35,223 bases of DNA from Clostridia bacterium (GTDB lineage: Bacteria; Bacillota; Clostridia; Christensenellales; Aristaeellaceae). Within the stretch, counting starts at the first letter, position 1; every line of letters begins with the position of its first letter. The stretch covers positions 1 to 35,223 of the forward strand of contig JAFSNT010000103.1 in NCBI GenBank assembly GCA_017443295.1. The letters run 5' to 3'. Both the position numbers and the translations under genes were made by a program. Below are positions 1 through 7,981 of the stretch, piece after piece. The notes under the pieces are model-generated. The model did not search any database. It worked only from the letters and a program-made list of their open reading frames with translations, and was not told the DNA's origin.

Positions 1-987
<987 letters not shown>

Positions 988-999
988 TACGAACCTTTT

Positions 1000-1044
1000 C
1001 CCCCGGTGAAATCAATTGATTCTGCCGGGGGATTCTGTTATACT
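1000..1044 (+). promoter_or_regulatory. Promoter with embedded palindrome upstream of the small gene pair
   Basis: A -35 box TTGATT (1016-1021) and a -10 box TATACT (1039-1044) are separated by 17 bases. The -35 box is the right half of a perfect 12-base palindrome, AATCAATTGATT (1010-1021), which is itself flanked by a 7-base inverted repeat, CCCCCGG (1000-1006) and CCGGGGG (1025-1031). No T-run follows, so it makes a poor lysS terminator. An operator that lets a product of the downstream pair repress its own promoter is an inference. The SD GAGGTG at 1052-1057 serves the first gene. Confidence 0.6.
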
Positions 1045-1063
1045 AAGGATCGAGGTGATTTGC

Positions 1064-1336
1064 ATGATGTATCCGTTTATGACGCTGAATGACGACACGG
1101 AGATTACGCACTCCGAAATGAAGGAAAACGGCCAGGTGAAGGTTTATATCGAAACGCCGCATGAAAAAGACGGCTTTCACAGCGCGGTGTGCTGGCTGCC
1201 GGAATACCGCTGGGAAAACATTCACGGATACACGGAAGAGGAAATGGCGCATTTTAAGCAGCTCATTAGAAATAACGCGCATTTGATCATTGAATTTTCG
1301 CGGGATGGAGGCGTGCTGAATGCCGCAACTGCTTAG
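1064..1336 (+). CDS. Small uncharacterised protein, partner of the DUF4160 gene
   Basis: Encodes 90 residues beginning M-M-Y-P-F-M-T-L. The ATG at 1064 follows GAGGTG with 6 bases of spacing; an upstream GTG-type start at 1016 lies inside the promoter and is rejected. The protein is acidic and soluble, with no membrane segment or signal peptide. I do not recognise a named domain, although the segment KVYIETPHEKDGFHSA and the end HLIIEFSRDGG look like conserved core pieces of a small beta-rich fold. Its last 17 bases overlap the start of the DUF4160 gene, so the two are almost certainly translationally coupled. Pairing with DUF4160 resembles a toxin-antitoxin layout, but no biochemical role can be read from the sequence. 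Confidence 0.75.
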   Translation: MMYPFMTLNDDTEITHSEMKENGQVKVYIETPHEKDGFHSAVCWLPEYRWENIHGYTEEEMAHFKQLIRNNAHLIIEFSRDGGVLNAATA

Positions 1337-1598
1337 AATCGGGCCTTACATCCTGTATTTCTGGTCCAATGAAAATCTTCCTCTTGAACCAATTCATGTA
1401 CATATCACGGAAGGAACTGCCTCCGCGAATGCCACCAAAATCTGGATCACCAGTTCCGGGAAAGCCCTTATATGCAACAACAACTCACGCATACCGGAGA
1501 GGATCCTTAATCGGTTGCTCCGGGTGGTCGAGGCGAACAGCGCGGAGTTTGTGCAGGCATGGAAGGATCATTTCGGCGAAATCACTTATTACTGCTGA
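1320..1598 (+). CDS. DUF4160 family protein
   Basis: Encodes 92 residues: M-P-Q-L-L-R-I-G-P-Y-I-L-Y-F-W-S-N-E-N, then PIHVHI, KIWI, and an end in W-x-x-x-F-G-E-I-T-Y-Y-C. The early LRIGPYILYFWSNE block plus HVHI is the hallmark of DUF4160, a small family often found next to another small gene (commonly DUF2442) and suspected of toxin-antitoxin function. It overlaps the preceding gene by 17 bases and shares its promoter. Its histidines (HVH) would suit metal or nucleic-acid contact, but no activity is established. Downstream, an imperfect inverted repeat (ACAG-AGTAC...GTACTGT, about 1609-1631) lies before the acyltransferase gene and might be a weak terminator. Confidence 0.8.
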   Translation: MPQLLRIGPYILYFWSNENLPLEPIHVHITEGTASANATKIWITSSGKALICNNNSRIPERILNRLLRVVEANSAEFVQAWKDHFGEITYYC

Positions 1599-1651
1599 TT
1601 CCGTGTGAAACAGAGTACGAAATACGTACTGTTCTTTAAGAGGTGGAAAAA

Positions 1652-2899
1652 ATGACGCGCCGCAAGGATGAAAATGGGTCACGACAGAAGCCGTTCCGCG
1701 CGTTCCTGTCCCGCGCGCTGTTTGGACGCGCCGACGGAACGCCGGATTCCCGACTGTACGCTTTGAGCTTTTTTCTTGTGCGGCTGTGGTGCGCAAAAAG
1801 GCCGTTCCCGGCAGTGCGTGATGAAAAGCTCCGTCAGGCGGAAGTGCCTTATGTGATGCTTTGCAATCACGAATCCTTTTTTGATTTTTATTATACCCAT
1901 TTGCTTTTCCATCCGAAAAAACCCAGTATCCTGGTGAGCGAATACTATTGCACCAGGCCTGTACTAAAGCATTTTGCCCGGCATACCGGTATGATCCCCA
2001 AGAAAATCTTCACGCCGGAAATGACCGTGCCCCTGCGCATCATGCGCATGCTGAAAAAGGGCTATCCCGTGGTGATCTTTCCGGAGGGCCGCCTTTCTCC
2101 GGACGGGCGCTCCAACCCCATCGTGGAGGAGGGCGCGGCGTTCTATAAGCGCCTGAACGCCGATCTGGTATTGATCAAGCTGCGCGGCGCGTACCTTGCC
2201 TATCCCAAGTGGCGGGGGAAGCGCTACCGCACGCCCGTTTCCGTCACCGTGGAGGAAGTGATCAAGAAGGACGCCTTGCGGGAAATGACCGACGAAGAAC
2301 TGAACCGGAAGATCGCCGAAACGCTGTACGGCGACGCGTCCAGGGAGCTGCTGTGTACATATCCCCAGAAGGACAAGGCCCGGGGCCTTGGAACGCTTTT
2401 GTACCGCTGCTGTGACTGCGGGGCGATGTATACCATGGTGGGGCGGGGAAACGCGCTTGCCTGCACCGCCTGCGGGGGTTGTCACACCCTGAACGATCAG
2501 TACCATTTTACGGACGCGCCTTTTACCATCCCCGGCTGGTATGACCGCATCAAGGACATGGAAAGGGCCGAGCTGGATCATCTGCGCCTGGAAGCCGCCG
2601 TGCGCACCCACATCTACGCCGCCCCCGGCAAGAAGGACCGGAACGAAAAGGGCGTATGCGTTCTGACCCCGGAGGCTTTCACCTACCGCTCGGAGCAGAT
2701 TGCGTTTTCCATCCCCACGGAAAACCTGCCCGGCATGGCGTTCTCCTGCGGATTGGAATTTGAAGTGTATTACGAAGGAGAGCTGTACTTTTTCTATCCC
2801 GAACAGCAGCCCCAGCAGGCCGCCCGCTGGGCGCTGGCGGTGGATTTACTGACGGAGCGCCGCCGCGCGGAAAAGAACGATAAGGGGAAAGAAGCATGA
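1652..2899 (+). CDS. PlsC-type 1-acyl-glycerol-3-phosphate acyltransferase with C-terminal zinc ribbon
   Basis: Predicted to transfer an acyl chain to a lysophospholipid or related acceptor at the inner face of the membrane. It contains the HX4D catalytic motif as NHESFFD near residues 71-77 and the phosphate-binding FPEGR near residue 143. The family core is about 200-250 residues; this protein has 415. The extra C-terminal half contains C-C-D-C-G ... C-T-A-C-G-G (about residues 252-274), which looks like a zinc ribbon, and a tail resembling no domain I know. ATG 1652 is chosen because AAGAGGTG (1638-1645) is its Shine-Dalgarno; the in-frame GTG at 1643 lies inside that SD. It overlaps the next gene by 4 bases (ATGA), so it heads a three-gene operon. 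The exact acyl acceptor is unknown. Confidence 0.85.
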   Translation: MTRRKDENGSRQKPFRAFLSRALFGRADGTPDSRLYALSFFLVRLWCAKRPFPAVRDEKLRQAEVPYVMLCNHESFFDFYYTHLLFHPKKPSILVSEYYCTRPVLKHFARHTGMIPKKIFTPEMTVPLRIMRMLKKGYPVVIFPEGRLSPDGRSNPIVEEGAAFYKRLNADLVLIKLRGAYLAYPKWRGKRYRTPVSVTVEEVIKKDALREMTDEELNRKIAETLYGDASRELLCTYPQKDKARGLGTLLYRCCDCGAMYTMVGRGNALACTACGGCHTLNDQYHFTDAPFTIPGWYDRIKDMERAELDHLRLEAAVRTHIYAAPGKKDRNEKGVCVLTPEAFTYRSEQIAFSIPTENLPGMAFSCGLEFEVYYEGELYFFYPEQQPQQAARWALAVDLLTERRRAEKNDKGKEA

Positions 2900-4317
2900 G
2901 GAAGCCCCAAAAGAAACTGATTGATATTTCGCAAAAAACCTTTCTTCAGGTGGTTCTGCTGCTGGCGGGGCTGATGCTCCTGGCCATTTTGATGACCTAT
3001 ATCGTGCCCCGAGGGGCCTTCGGCGTGCTGCCCGATGGCAAAGCGGACTATACGGCGTATCATGAAATCAGCGGCGCGGGCGGCATTCCCCTCTGGCAGG
3101 GATTGCTTTCCCCGGCGCTGGTTTTCTTTTCGGAGGACGGCCTGACGCTTTTCATGCTGTCCCTGTTCCTGATCGTGATTTCGGCGGCCTTCCAGGTGAT
3201 GAACGACGTGGGCGGCGTCCGCGCCCTGGTCGGGGCGGTGTCCCGGCGGTATCAGAACCGGCGAAGGCTGCTGCTGGCGGTCGTTTCCTTCCTGTTTTAT
3301 TGCTTCGGCTCCTTTTTGGGGCTGTTTGAGGAAATGCTCACCCTGTTTCCCGTGGTGGCGTCCCTGTGCGTGCTGATCGGCTACGATTCCTTTACCGGCT
3401 TCTTATGCACCATCCTGGCCTGCGGCTTCGGCTTTGCCAGCGCCATCACCAATCCCTTCACCGTGCTGCTAGCCTCGGAGATCATCGGCGTGAACCCCAT
3501 GGAAAAAATCTGGTTCCGGGTGATCGTTTTCCTTACCATGTTCCCGCTGCTCATGGCTTTTCTGTTCCGTTATCTTCGCCGGCTGGAACGCGACCCCGCG
3601 TCCAGCCTCACCCGGCGGCACGATGAAAAGCTGCGGGCGGAAGCGCCGGAGGCCGACGGGCAGCCGGCGAACGAGGCCCGCGTGCGCCGGACGTATACGG
3701 TATTTTTGCTGGGCGCGCTGGCGCTGATCGTCGTTTCTTCCTTGCTCGAGGCGGTGCGAAGCTACGCCGTGGCGCTGCTGATCGTTTATTTCCTGGTCGG
3801 CGGCTTGGTCGCGGGCCGCGCGGCGGCGGGGGACGTAAGGACGGTGTTTAAAAGCTTCTTAGGCGGCGTGGTCAGCGTGCTGCCCACCCTGGCGTTTATC
3901 GCCATGGCGGCTTCCATCAAATATATCCTCGACCGGGGGGCAATCCTGCCCACCGTCGTGCATCAGATCAACGTGCTGGCCCAAGGCCGCAGCCCCTTCA
4001 TGATCGCCCTGATCATTTATCTCATTGTGCTGGCGCTGGAATTCTTCATTTCCTCCTCCACGGCCAAGGCCGTGCTGGTGATGGGTTTGCTTTCCGTGGT
4101 GAACGTGAATCTGAGCAAATCCATGATGGTGCTTTTGTACACCTTCGCGGACGGCTACACCAACGTGCTGTTTCCCACCTCGCCGGTGCTGCTCATTTCC
4201 CTTTCCATGATCGAGGTGGACTATTTCGCCTGGGTGAAAAAGAGCCTGCCCCTGTTTCTTTTGAACCTCCTGGCCGTGCTGCTGCTGATCGGCCTGGGCA
4301 TCGTGATCGGCTACTGA
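2896..4317 (+). CDS. DcuC/YfcC-family membrane carrier (C4-dicarboxylate or amino-acid type)
   Basis: A 473-residue membrane protein with about a dozen hydrophobic segments, starting with a short basic N-terminus and a first span at roughly residues 17-37 (FLQVVLLLAGLMLLAILMTY). The following IVPRGAFGV segment, the GFGFASAITNPFTV motif and the late FISSSTAKAVLVMGLL and TNVLFPTSPVLL motifs fit the DcuC/YfcC/ArcD-like anaerobic carrier group. Substrates in the group include C4-dicarboxylates and basic amino acids; the substrate here cannot be read from sequence. A charged cytosolic loop (about residues 230-260) splits the two halves. The start overlaps the acyltransferase stop by 4 bases and a glycerate kinase follows 18 bases after it, so transport of a hydroxy-acid for that kinase is a reasonable inference. 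Confidence 0.8.
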   Translation: MRKPQKKLIDISQKTFLQVVLLLAGLMLLAILMTYIVPRGAFGVLPDGKADYTAYHEISGAGGIPLWQGLLSPALVFFSEDGLTLFMLSLFLIVISAAFQVMNDVGGVRALVGAVSRRYQNRRRLLLAVVSFLFYCFGSFLGLFEEMLTLFPVVASLCVLIGYDSFTGFLCTILACGFGFASAITNPFTVLLASEIIGVNPMEKIWFRVIVFLTMFPLLMAFLFRYLRRLERDPASSLTRRHDEKLRAEAPEADGQPANEARVRRTYTVFLLGALALIVVSSLLEAVRSYAVALLIVYFLVGGLVAGRAAAGDVRTVFKSFLGGVVSVLPTLAFIAMAASIKYILDRGAILPTVVHQINVLAQGRSPFMIALIIYLIVLALEFFISSSTAKAVLVMGLLSVVNVNLSKSMMVLLYTFADGYTNVLFPTSPVLLISLSMIEVDYFAWVKKSLPLFLLNLLAVLLLIGLGIVIGY

Positions 4318-4335
4318 CGGGAGGGCGGGGCGAAA

Positions 4336-5568
4336 ATGAACGCAGTTTTGAGAGAACACGCGGATCAGATCGTGCGGGAAGCCATCGCCGCCGTGCAGCC
4401 CGACGCCGCCGTGCGCCGCGCCCTGTCCGGGCTGGAATTTCCGGGCCGCGTACTGCTGGCAGCCGCCGGGAAAGCCGCGTGGCGCATGGCCAAAGCCGCT
4501 TCGGACTGCTTGGGCGGCCGCATTGAAAAAGGCGTGGTCGTCACCAAGTACGGCCACGTCATGGGAGATATTGAAAACTGTGCCTGCTTTGAGGCGGGCC
4601 ATCCCGTGCCGGATGAAAATTCCTTCCGGGGCACCCAGGCCGCGCTGGATTTGGTGACGGGCCTCTCCGATCAAGATACCCTGTTGTTTTTGCTCTCCGG
4701 CGGCGGCAGCGCCCTGTTTGAAAAGCCCCTGGTTTCCCTGGAGGAATTGCGGGATATTACTGGCCAATTGCTGGCCTGCGGGGCGGATATCGTGGAAATC
4801 AACACCATCCGAAAGCGCTTGAGCCAGGTCAAGGGCGGGCGGTTCGCCCAGCTTTGCGCCCCCGCCCGGATGGAAGCGGTGATTTTATCCGATATTGTGG
4901 GCGACCCGCTGGATATGATCGCCTCCGGCCCCGCCTGCCCCGATTCATCTACGGCGGAGGACGCCAAGCGCGTGGTGGAGAAATATGGGCTTCGCATGTC
5001 CCCGGAGGCCCGGGCGCTCCTTGATAAAGAAACACCCAAGGAACTGCACAACGTACACACCCAGATCACCGGCAGCGTGCGGGAGCTGTGTACCGCCGCC
5101 GCAAAGACCTGCGAGCGCTTAGGGTATACCCCCATTCTGCTCACCGACCGGCTTTGCTGTCAGGCCAGGGAAGCGGGCGGCTTTTTGGCCTCCATCCTGA
5201 AAACCCACGAAAAAGACGGCAAAGCCCTGGCCTTTATCGCCGGGGGCGAAACGGTGGTGAGGCTCACGGGACACGGCCTCGGCGGGCGCAATCAGGAATT
5301 GGCGCTGGCCGCCGCGCAGGGCATCAGCGGCATGCAAAACGCCGCCGTGTTCTCCGTGGGCAGCGACGGCACCGACGGCCCTACCGACGCGGCGGGGGGC
5401 TATGCCGACGGCGACACCCGCGGCGAGCTTACGGCCCAAGGCGTTTCCATCGACAGAGTATTGCAGGAAAACGACGCTTACCACGCTCTGCAAAAAACCG
5501 ACGGACTCATCGTCACCGGCCCCACGGGGACCAACGTGAACGATGTGGCGGTGGGGCTGATTCGGTAA
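4336..5568 (+). CDS. Type-2 glycerate kinase (glycerate 2-kinase, DUF4147/MOFRL)
   Basis: Phosphorylates D-glycerate, most likely to 2-phosphoglycerate, in the cytoplasm. The 410 residues show the family pattern: an N-terminal DUF4147 half with LLAAAGKAAWRMAKAA, the phosphate-binding LLSGGGSALFEKP near residue 120, and EINTIRKRLSQVKGGR with the conserved lysine and arginine. The MOFRL half has GGETVVRLTGHGLGGRNQELAL and SVGSDGTDGPTDAAGG. Length is typical. A purine-rich SD (GGGAGGGCGGGG) precedes ATG 4336. It is the last gene of the acyltransferase-carrier-kinase operon, and its stop codon runs directly into the first heptad-repeat hairpin. The 2- versus 3-phosphate regiospecificity is assigned by family only. 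Confidence 0.92.
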   Translation: MNAVLREHADQIVREAIAAVQPDAAVRRALSGLEFPGRVLLAAAGKAAWRMAKAASDCLGGRIEKGVVVTKYGHVMGDIENCACFEAGHPVPDENSFRGTQAALDLVTGLSDQDTLLFLLSGGGSALFEKPLVSLEELRDITGQLLACGADIVEINTIRKRLSQVKGGRFAQLCAPARMEAVILSDIVGDPLDMIASGPACPDSSTAEDAKRVVEKYGLRMSPEARALLDKETPKELHNVHTQITGSVRELCTAAAKTCERLGYTPILLTDRLCCQAREAGGFLASILKTHEKDGKALAFIAGGETVVRLTGHGLGGRNQELALAAAQGISGMQNAAVFSVGSDGTDGPTDAAGGYADGDTRGELTAQGVSIDRVLQENDAYHALQKTDGLIVTGPTGTNVNDVAVGLIR

Positions 5569-5692
5569 AAGTGGAAAGTGAAAAGTGGAAAGTGAAGATT
5601 TGAATAGTCGCGCTTGATCTGCCGGAAATTGTTGCGGACTATATAAAATTCCACTTTCCACTTTCCACTTTTCACTTTTTTTCGTGCGGCAG
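5567..5692. repeat. Heptad-repeat inverted element 1 (GTGRAAA / TTTYCAC arms)
   Basis: The left arm contains four heptads (GTGGAAA, GTGAAAA, GTGGAAA, GTGAAGA; 5571-5598) and begins inside the glycerate-kinase stop codon. The 14-base unit AAAAGTGGAAAGTG is duplicated perfectly (5567-5580, 5581-5594). The right arm contains four heptads ending in CAC (5648-5675) followed by seven T (5676-5682). Bases 5575-5594 pair perfectly with 5659-5678: 20 base pairs around a 64-base loop that ends in TATATAAAATTCC. A loop segment, CTGCCG (5619-5624), could also pair with CGGCAG (5687-5692). It lies between convergent genes and may act as a terminator, though the loop is far longer than in ordinary intrinsic terminators. 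Confidence 0.85.
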
Positions 5693-5700
5693 TTATGGCA

Positions 5701-6348
5701 TCAGATTCTAAAGCACTTTTGCACGTCCTTCCAATGCCCCAGCACCAGAACGGTCTGGGTGGAGAGCAGCACGGTTTCGCTGGTGATGGCCGCGTTGGTC
5801 GCGCCGCCGCCCCGCACCGCCAGCACGTTCAGGCCGTACTTTTTGCGGATGTCCAGGGAACCCACGGTTTTGCCGTCCCACTCCTCCGGCACGGCCACGT
5901 CGTAAATGGCGTATTCGCTGTCCAGGGTCACATAGTCCAGCACGTGATCCACGGCGTAGCGGATCACAGCCCAGTCCGCCACCTGCTTGGCGGGGTAGAA
6001 CACGTCGTCCGCGCCGTTGCGGAGCAGAAATTTCTTGTGGATCTCGCTGGAGGCCCGGGCCACCACCCGCTTGGCCCCCAAATCCTTCAGCAGCGCCGTG
6101 GCCACCAGGGAGCTTTGGAAATCCGCGCCGATGGTGACGAAACAAAGATCGAAATTGTCCACGCCCAAGGTTTCCAGAAACGCTTCGTTGGTGACGTCGC
6201 CGATCTGCGCGTCGGTGACGAGAGGCAGCACAGCGTTCACCAGATTTTCTTCCTTATCCACCGCCATCACTTCGTAATGCAGTTCGCTCAGCTTCTGCGC
6301 CATGTTCCGTCCGAAGCGGCCCAAGCCGATCAAAAGCACTGATTTCAT
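5701..6348 (-). CDS. ktrA: Potassium channel regulatory subunit, KtrA/TrkA family
   Basis: A cytosolic RCK subunit that gates the KtrB potassium translocator in response to nucleotide. The 215 residues begin with the Rossmann motif LLIGLGRFGRNMA (GxGxxG at about residues 8-13), followed by the acidic end of strand 2 in VMAVDKEE, which binds the adenosine ribose. The C-terminal RCK_C/TrkA_C part starts near residue 135 (EYAIYDVAVPEEWDGKTVGSLD). Length matches the single-RCK KtrA type rather than double-domain TrkA. ATG 6348 has the SD AAAGGAGAA. It lies 41 bases after ktrB on the same strand, so the two form one operon and one complex. RCK_C domains of this family bind c-di-AMP; that is family knowledge, not visible here. 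Confidence 0.94.
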   Translation of the reverse strand: MKSVLLIGLGRFGRNMAQKLSELHYEVMAVDKEENLVNAVLPLVTDAQIGDVTNEAFLETLGVDNFDLCFVTIGADFQSSLVATALLKDLGAKRVVARASSEIHKKFLLRNGADDVFYPAKQVADWAVIRYAVDHVLDYVTLDSEYAIYDVAVPEEWDGKTVGSLDIRKKYGLNVLAVRGGGATNAAITSETVLLSTQTVLVLGHWKDVQKCFRI

Positions 6349-6389
6349 AACGTTTTTCTCCTTTACATTTTAAGTTGGCTGAAAGGTGT

Positions 6390-7715
6390 TTATCCAACCG
6401 TGATTTTTTCCAGGGGCATGGTGCTTTGTTCGCCCAGGCGGGTGGGCTGGGCCGCGTAAATCAGGGTCAGGCCGCCCACGCGCCCGAGGAACATCAGCAC
6501 CACCAGGATGCCCCGGGAAACGAGGCCCAGCCCCGGCGTGATTCCCAAGGTGACGCCCACGGTGCCGATGGCGGAAGCCGTTTCAAACAGGCAGGTGAGC
6601 AGCGGCAGGTTTTCGATGCGGCTGATAACGACCCCCGCCAGGAAGAAAAGGGAAAAATACATCACCAGGATGGCGATGGCCTGACGCACCGCGTCGTCCC
6701 CGATGCGGCGGCCCATGCATTCCACGTGGCTCCGCCGCTTGAAAACGGCCCGGGCCGTCAGAAGCAGCACGGCGATGGTGGTGGTTTTCATGCCGCCCGC
6801 CGTGGAGCCGGGGGAGCCGCCCACCAGCATGAAGAAAATCATCACGGCCTGGCCGCCGCCGCTGAACTGGGCCAGATCCACCGTATTGAAGCCCGCCGTG
6901 CGCAGGGTGACGGACTGAAAGAGGGCGGGCCACAGGCGTTCGGCCAAAGGCAGCCGATCCATTTCAAAGGCAAGGAACCAAAGGAAGGGCGCAAGCACCA
7001 TCACCGCCGAGGTGATCAAAACGATCTTGCTTTGCAGGCGGTACTGCTTAAAATGGAAGCGATGCTCCTTTACGTCGTTCCACACCAGGAAGCCGATGCC
7101 GCCCACAGTAATCAGCAAAATCAGAACCGGATTGATGCCGGGATGCTGGGCAAAGCCCGTCATGGAGGAGAAGGCCCCCTGAAAGCCCATGAGATCAAAC
7201 CCCGCGTTGCAGAAGGCGGAAACGGAATGGAAAAGGGACAGCCACAGGGCTTTGGGCAGGCCGTAGGCGACCCAGAAGGAGGGCAGCAGCAGCAGCGCGC
7301 CGATCAGCTCCATCAGCAGCGTGGCGGCCACGATGAACCGGGTCAGCCGCACGATGCCGCCCACCTGGGGCGCGGCGATGGCCTCCTGCATGGTGCTGCG
7401 CTGCATCAGGCCGATCTTTTTCCCGGAGATGAAGGCCAGGGAAGCCGCCGCCGTCACAACGCCCAGGCCCCCGATCTGGATCAGCACCAGGATCACCGCC
7501 TGCCCGAAGGGCGTCCAGGAGGTGGCGGTATCGCGCACCACCAGGCCCGTGACGCACACGGCGGAGGTGGCGGTGAAAAAGCAGTCCGCAAAGCCCGCGC
7601 TGCCGGGGCCTATGCTGGCAAAGGGCAGCATCAAAAGCCCCGTGCCCAGCAGGATAAAGCACAGAAAGCTGAAAGAAATCACCTGAAACGTGGTGATTCT
7701 GTTTTTTTTCTTCAA
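6390..7715 (-). CDS. ktrB: Potassium translocating subunit, KtrB/TrkH family
   Basis: An integral membrane K+ (often Na+-coupled) uptake protein of 441 residues with four M1-P-M2 repeats. Signatures include the first pore segment FFTATSAVCVTGLV, the later SVTLRTAGFNTVDL and VGGSPGSTAGGMKTTT, and ETASAIGTVGVTLGITPGL, which carry the pore glycines. The N-terminus is short and basic. The start is a TTG at 7715 (TTG-AAG-AAA), preceded by AGGGAG about 9 bases upstream; an ATG at about 7722 is out of frame. It is the first gene of the ktrB-ktrA operon under its own promoter. The start codon is weaker than usual, which would lower translation. The assignment is secure; KtrB rather than TrkH is inferred from length and partner. 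Confidence 0.94.
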   Translation of the reverse strand: MKKKNRITTFQVISFSFLCFILLGTGLLMLPFASIGPGSAGFADCFFTATSAVCVTGLVVRDTATSWTPFGQAVILVLIQIGGLGVVTAAASLAFISGKKIGLMQRSTMQEAIAAPQVGGIVRLTRFIVAATLLMELIGALLLLPSFWVAYGLPKALWLSLFHSVSAFCNAGFDLMGFQGAFSSMTGFAQHPGINPVLILLITVGGIGFLVWNDVKEHRFHFKQYRLQSKIVLITSAVMVLAPFLWFLAFEMDRLPLAERLWPALFQSVTLRTAGFNTVDLAQFSGGGQAVMIFFMLVGGSPGSTAGGMKTTTIAVLLLTARAVFKRRSHVECMGRRIGDDAVRQAIAILVMYFSLFFLAGVVISRIENLPLLTCLFETASAIGTVGVTLGITPGLGLVSRGILVVLMFLGRVGGLTLIYAAQPTRLGEQSTMPLEKITVG

Positions 7716-7744
7716 AGCATGCGTCTCCCTTCGGAAAGCTCGGG

Positions 7745-7803
7745 GCGGCCCAAACGGGCGGGCCGCTTTTCCAATTATACCAGAAACAGGGGCCGTTCAG
7801 CAA
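7745..7803 (-). promoter_or_regulatory. ktrB promoter and 5'-leader hairpin
   Basis: Read on the minus strand: -35 TTGCTG (7803-7798), 18-base spacer, -10 TATAAT (7779-7774). Directly after the expected start site lies a 7-base-pair hairpin, GCGGCCC/GGGCCGC (arms 7766-7760 and 7751-7745), so it would sit at the extreme 5' end of the mRNA. The leader is only about 50 bases, too short for a ydaO-type c-di-AMP riboswitch, the element that controls ktrAB in Bacillus. Confidence 0.7.
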
Positions 7804-7843
7804 GACAAATGCGCCCGCCTTATGCAGTTTATGAACTAAATTG

Positions 7844-7923
7844 TGTTTTTTCTGTCCGTATTGTGAAAAAACAGGAAAGAAAAGAAAAAAACACTTGCCC
7901 CAGCCCCGTATTTCCGTTATAAT
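7844..7923 (+). promoter_or_regulatory. Promoter of the binding-protein/EAL-sensor operon, with upstream inverted repeat
   Basis: -35 TTGCCC (7895-7900) and -10 TATAAT (7918-7923) are separated by 17 bases. About 20 bases upstream is an inverted repeat, TGTTTTTTC (7844-7852) and GAAAAAACA (7865-7873), which could be an activator site or just A/T-rich upstream DNA. The leader to ATG 7982 is about 50 bases and ends in GGGAGGGAACGCC. Confidence 0.75.
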
Positions 7924-7981
7924 GGAATCGGAAGAATTTTAACCAAAAGGGACATAAGAGAACGGAAAGGGAGGGAACGCC

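Noticed and set aside
1000-1031. lysS intrinsic terminator
   Set aside because: The GC stem is not followed by a T-run and its loop contains the -35 box of the next gene, so an operator/promoter reading fits better.
7716-7766. Possible ydaO-type c-di-AMP riboswitch before ktrB
   Set aside because: The predicted leader is only about 50 bases and holds one simple hairpin; a ydaO riboswitch needs well over 100 bases.
6375-7922. A 515-codon open frame on the plus strand opposite ktrB
   Set aside because: It is antisense to a clear KtrB protein, is rich in Gln/His/Gly as expected from an antisense frame of GC-rich coding DNA, and shows no domain or ribosome-binding site.
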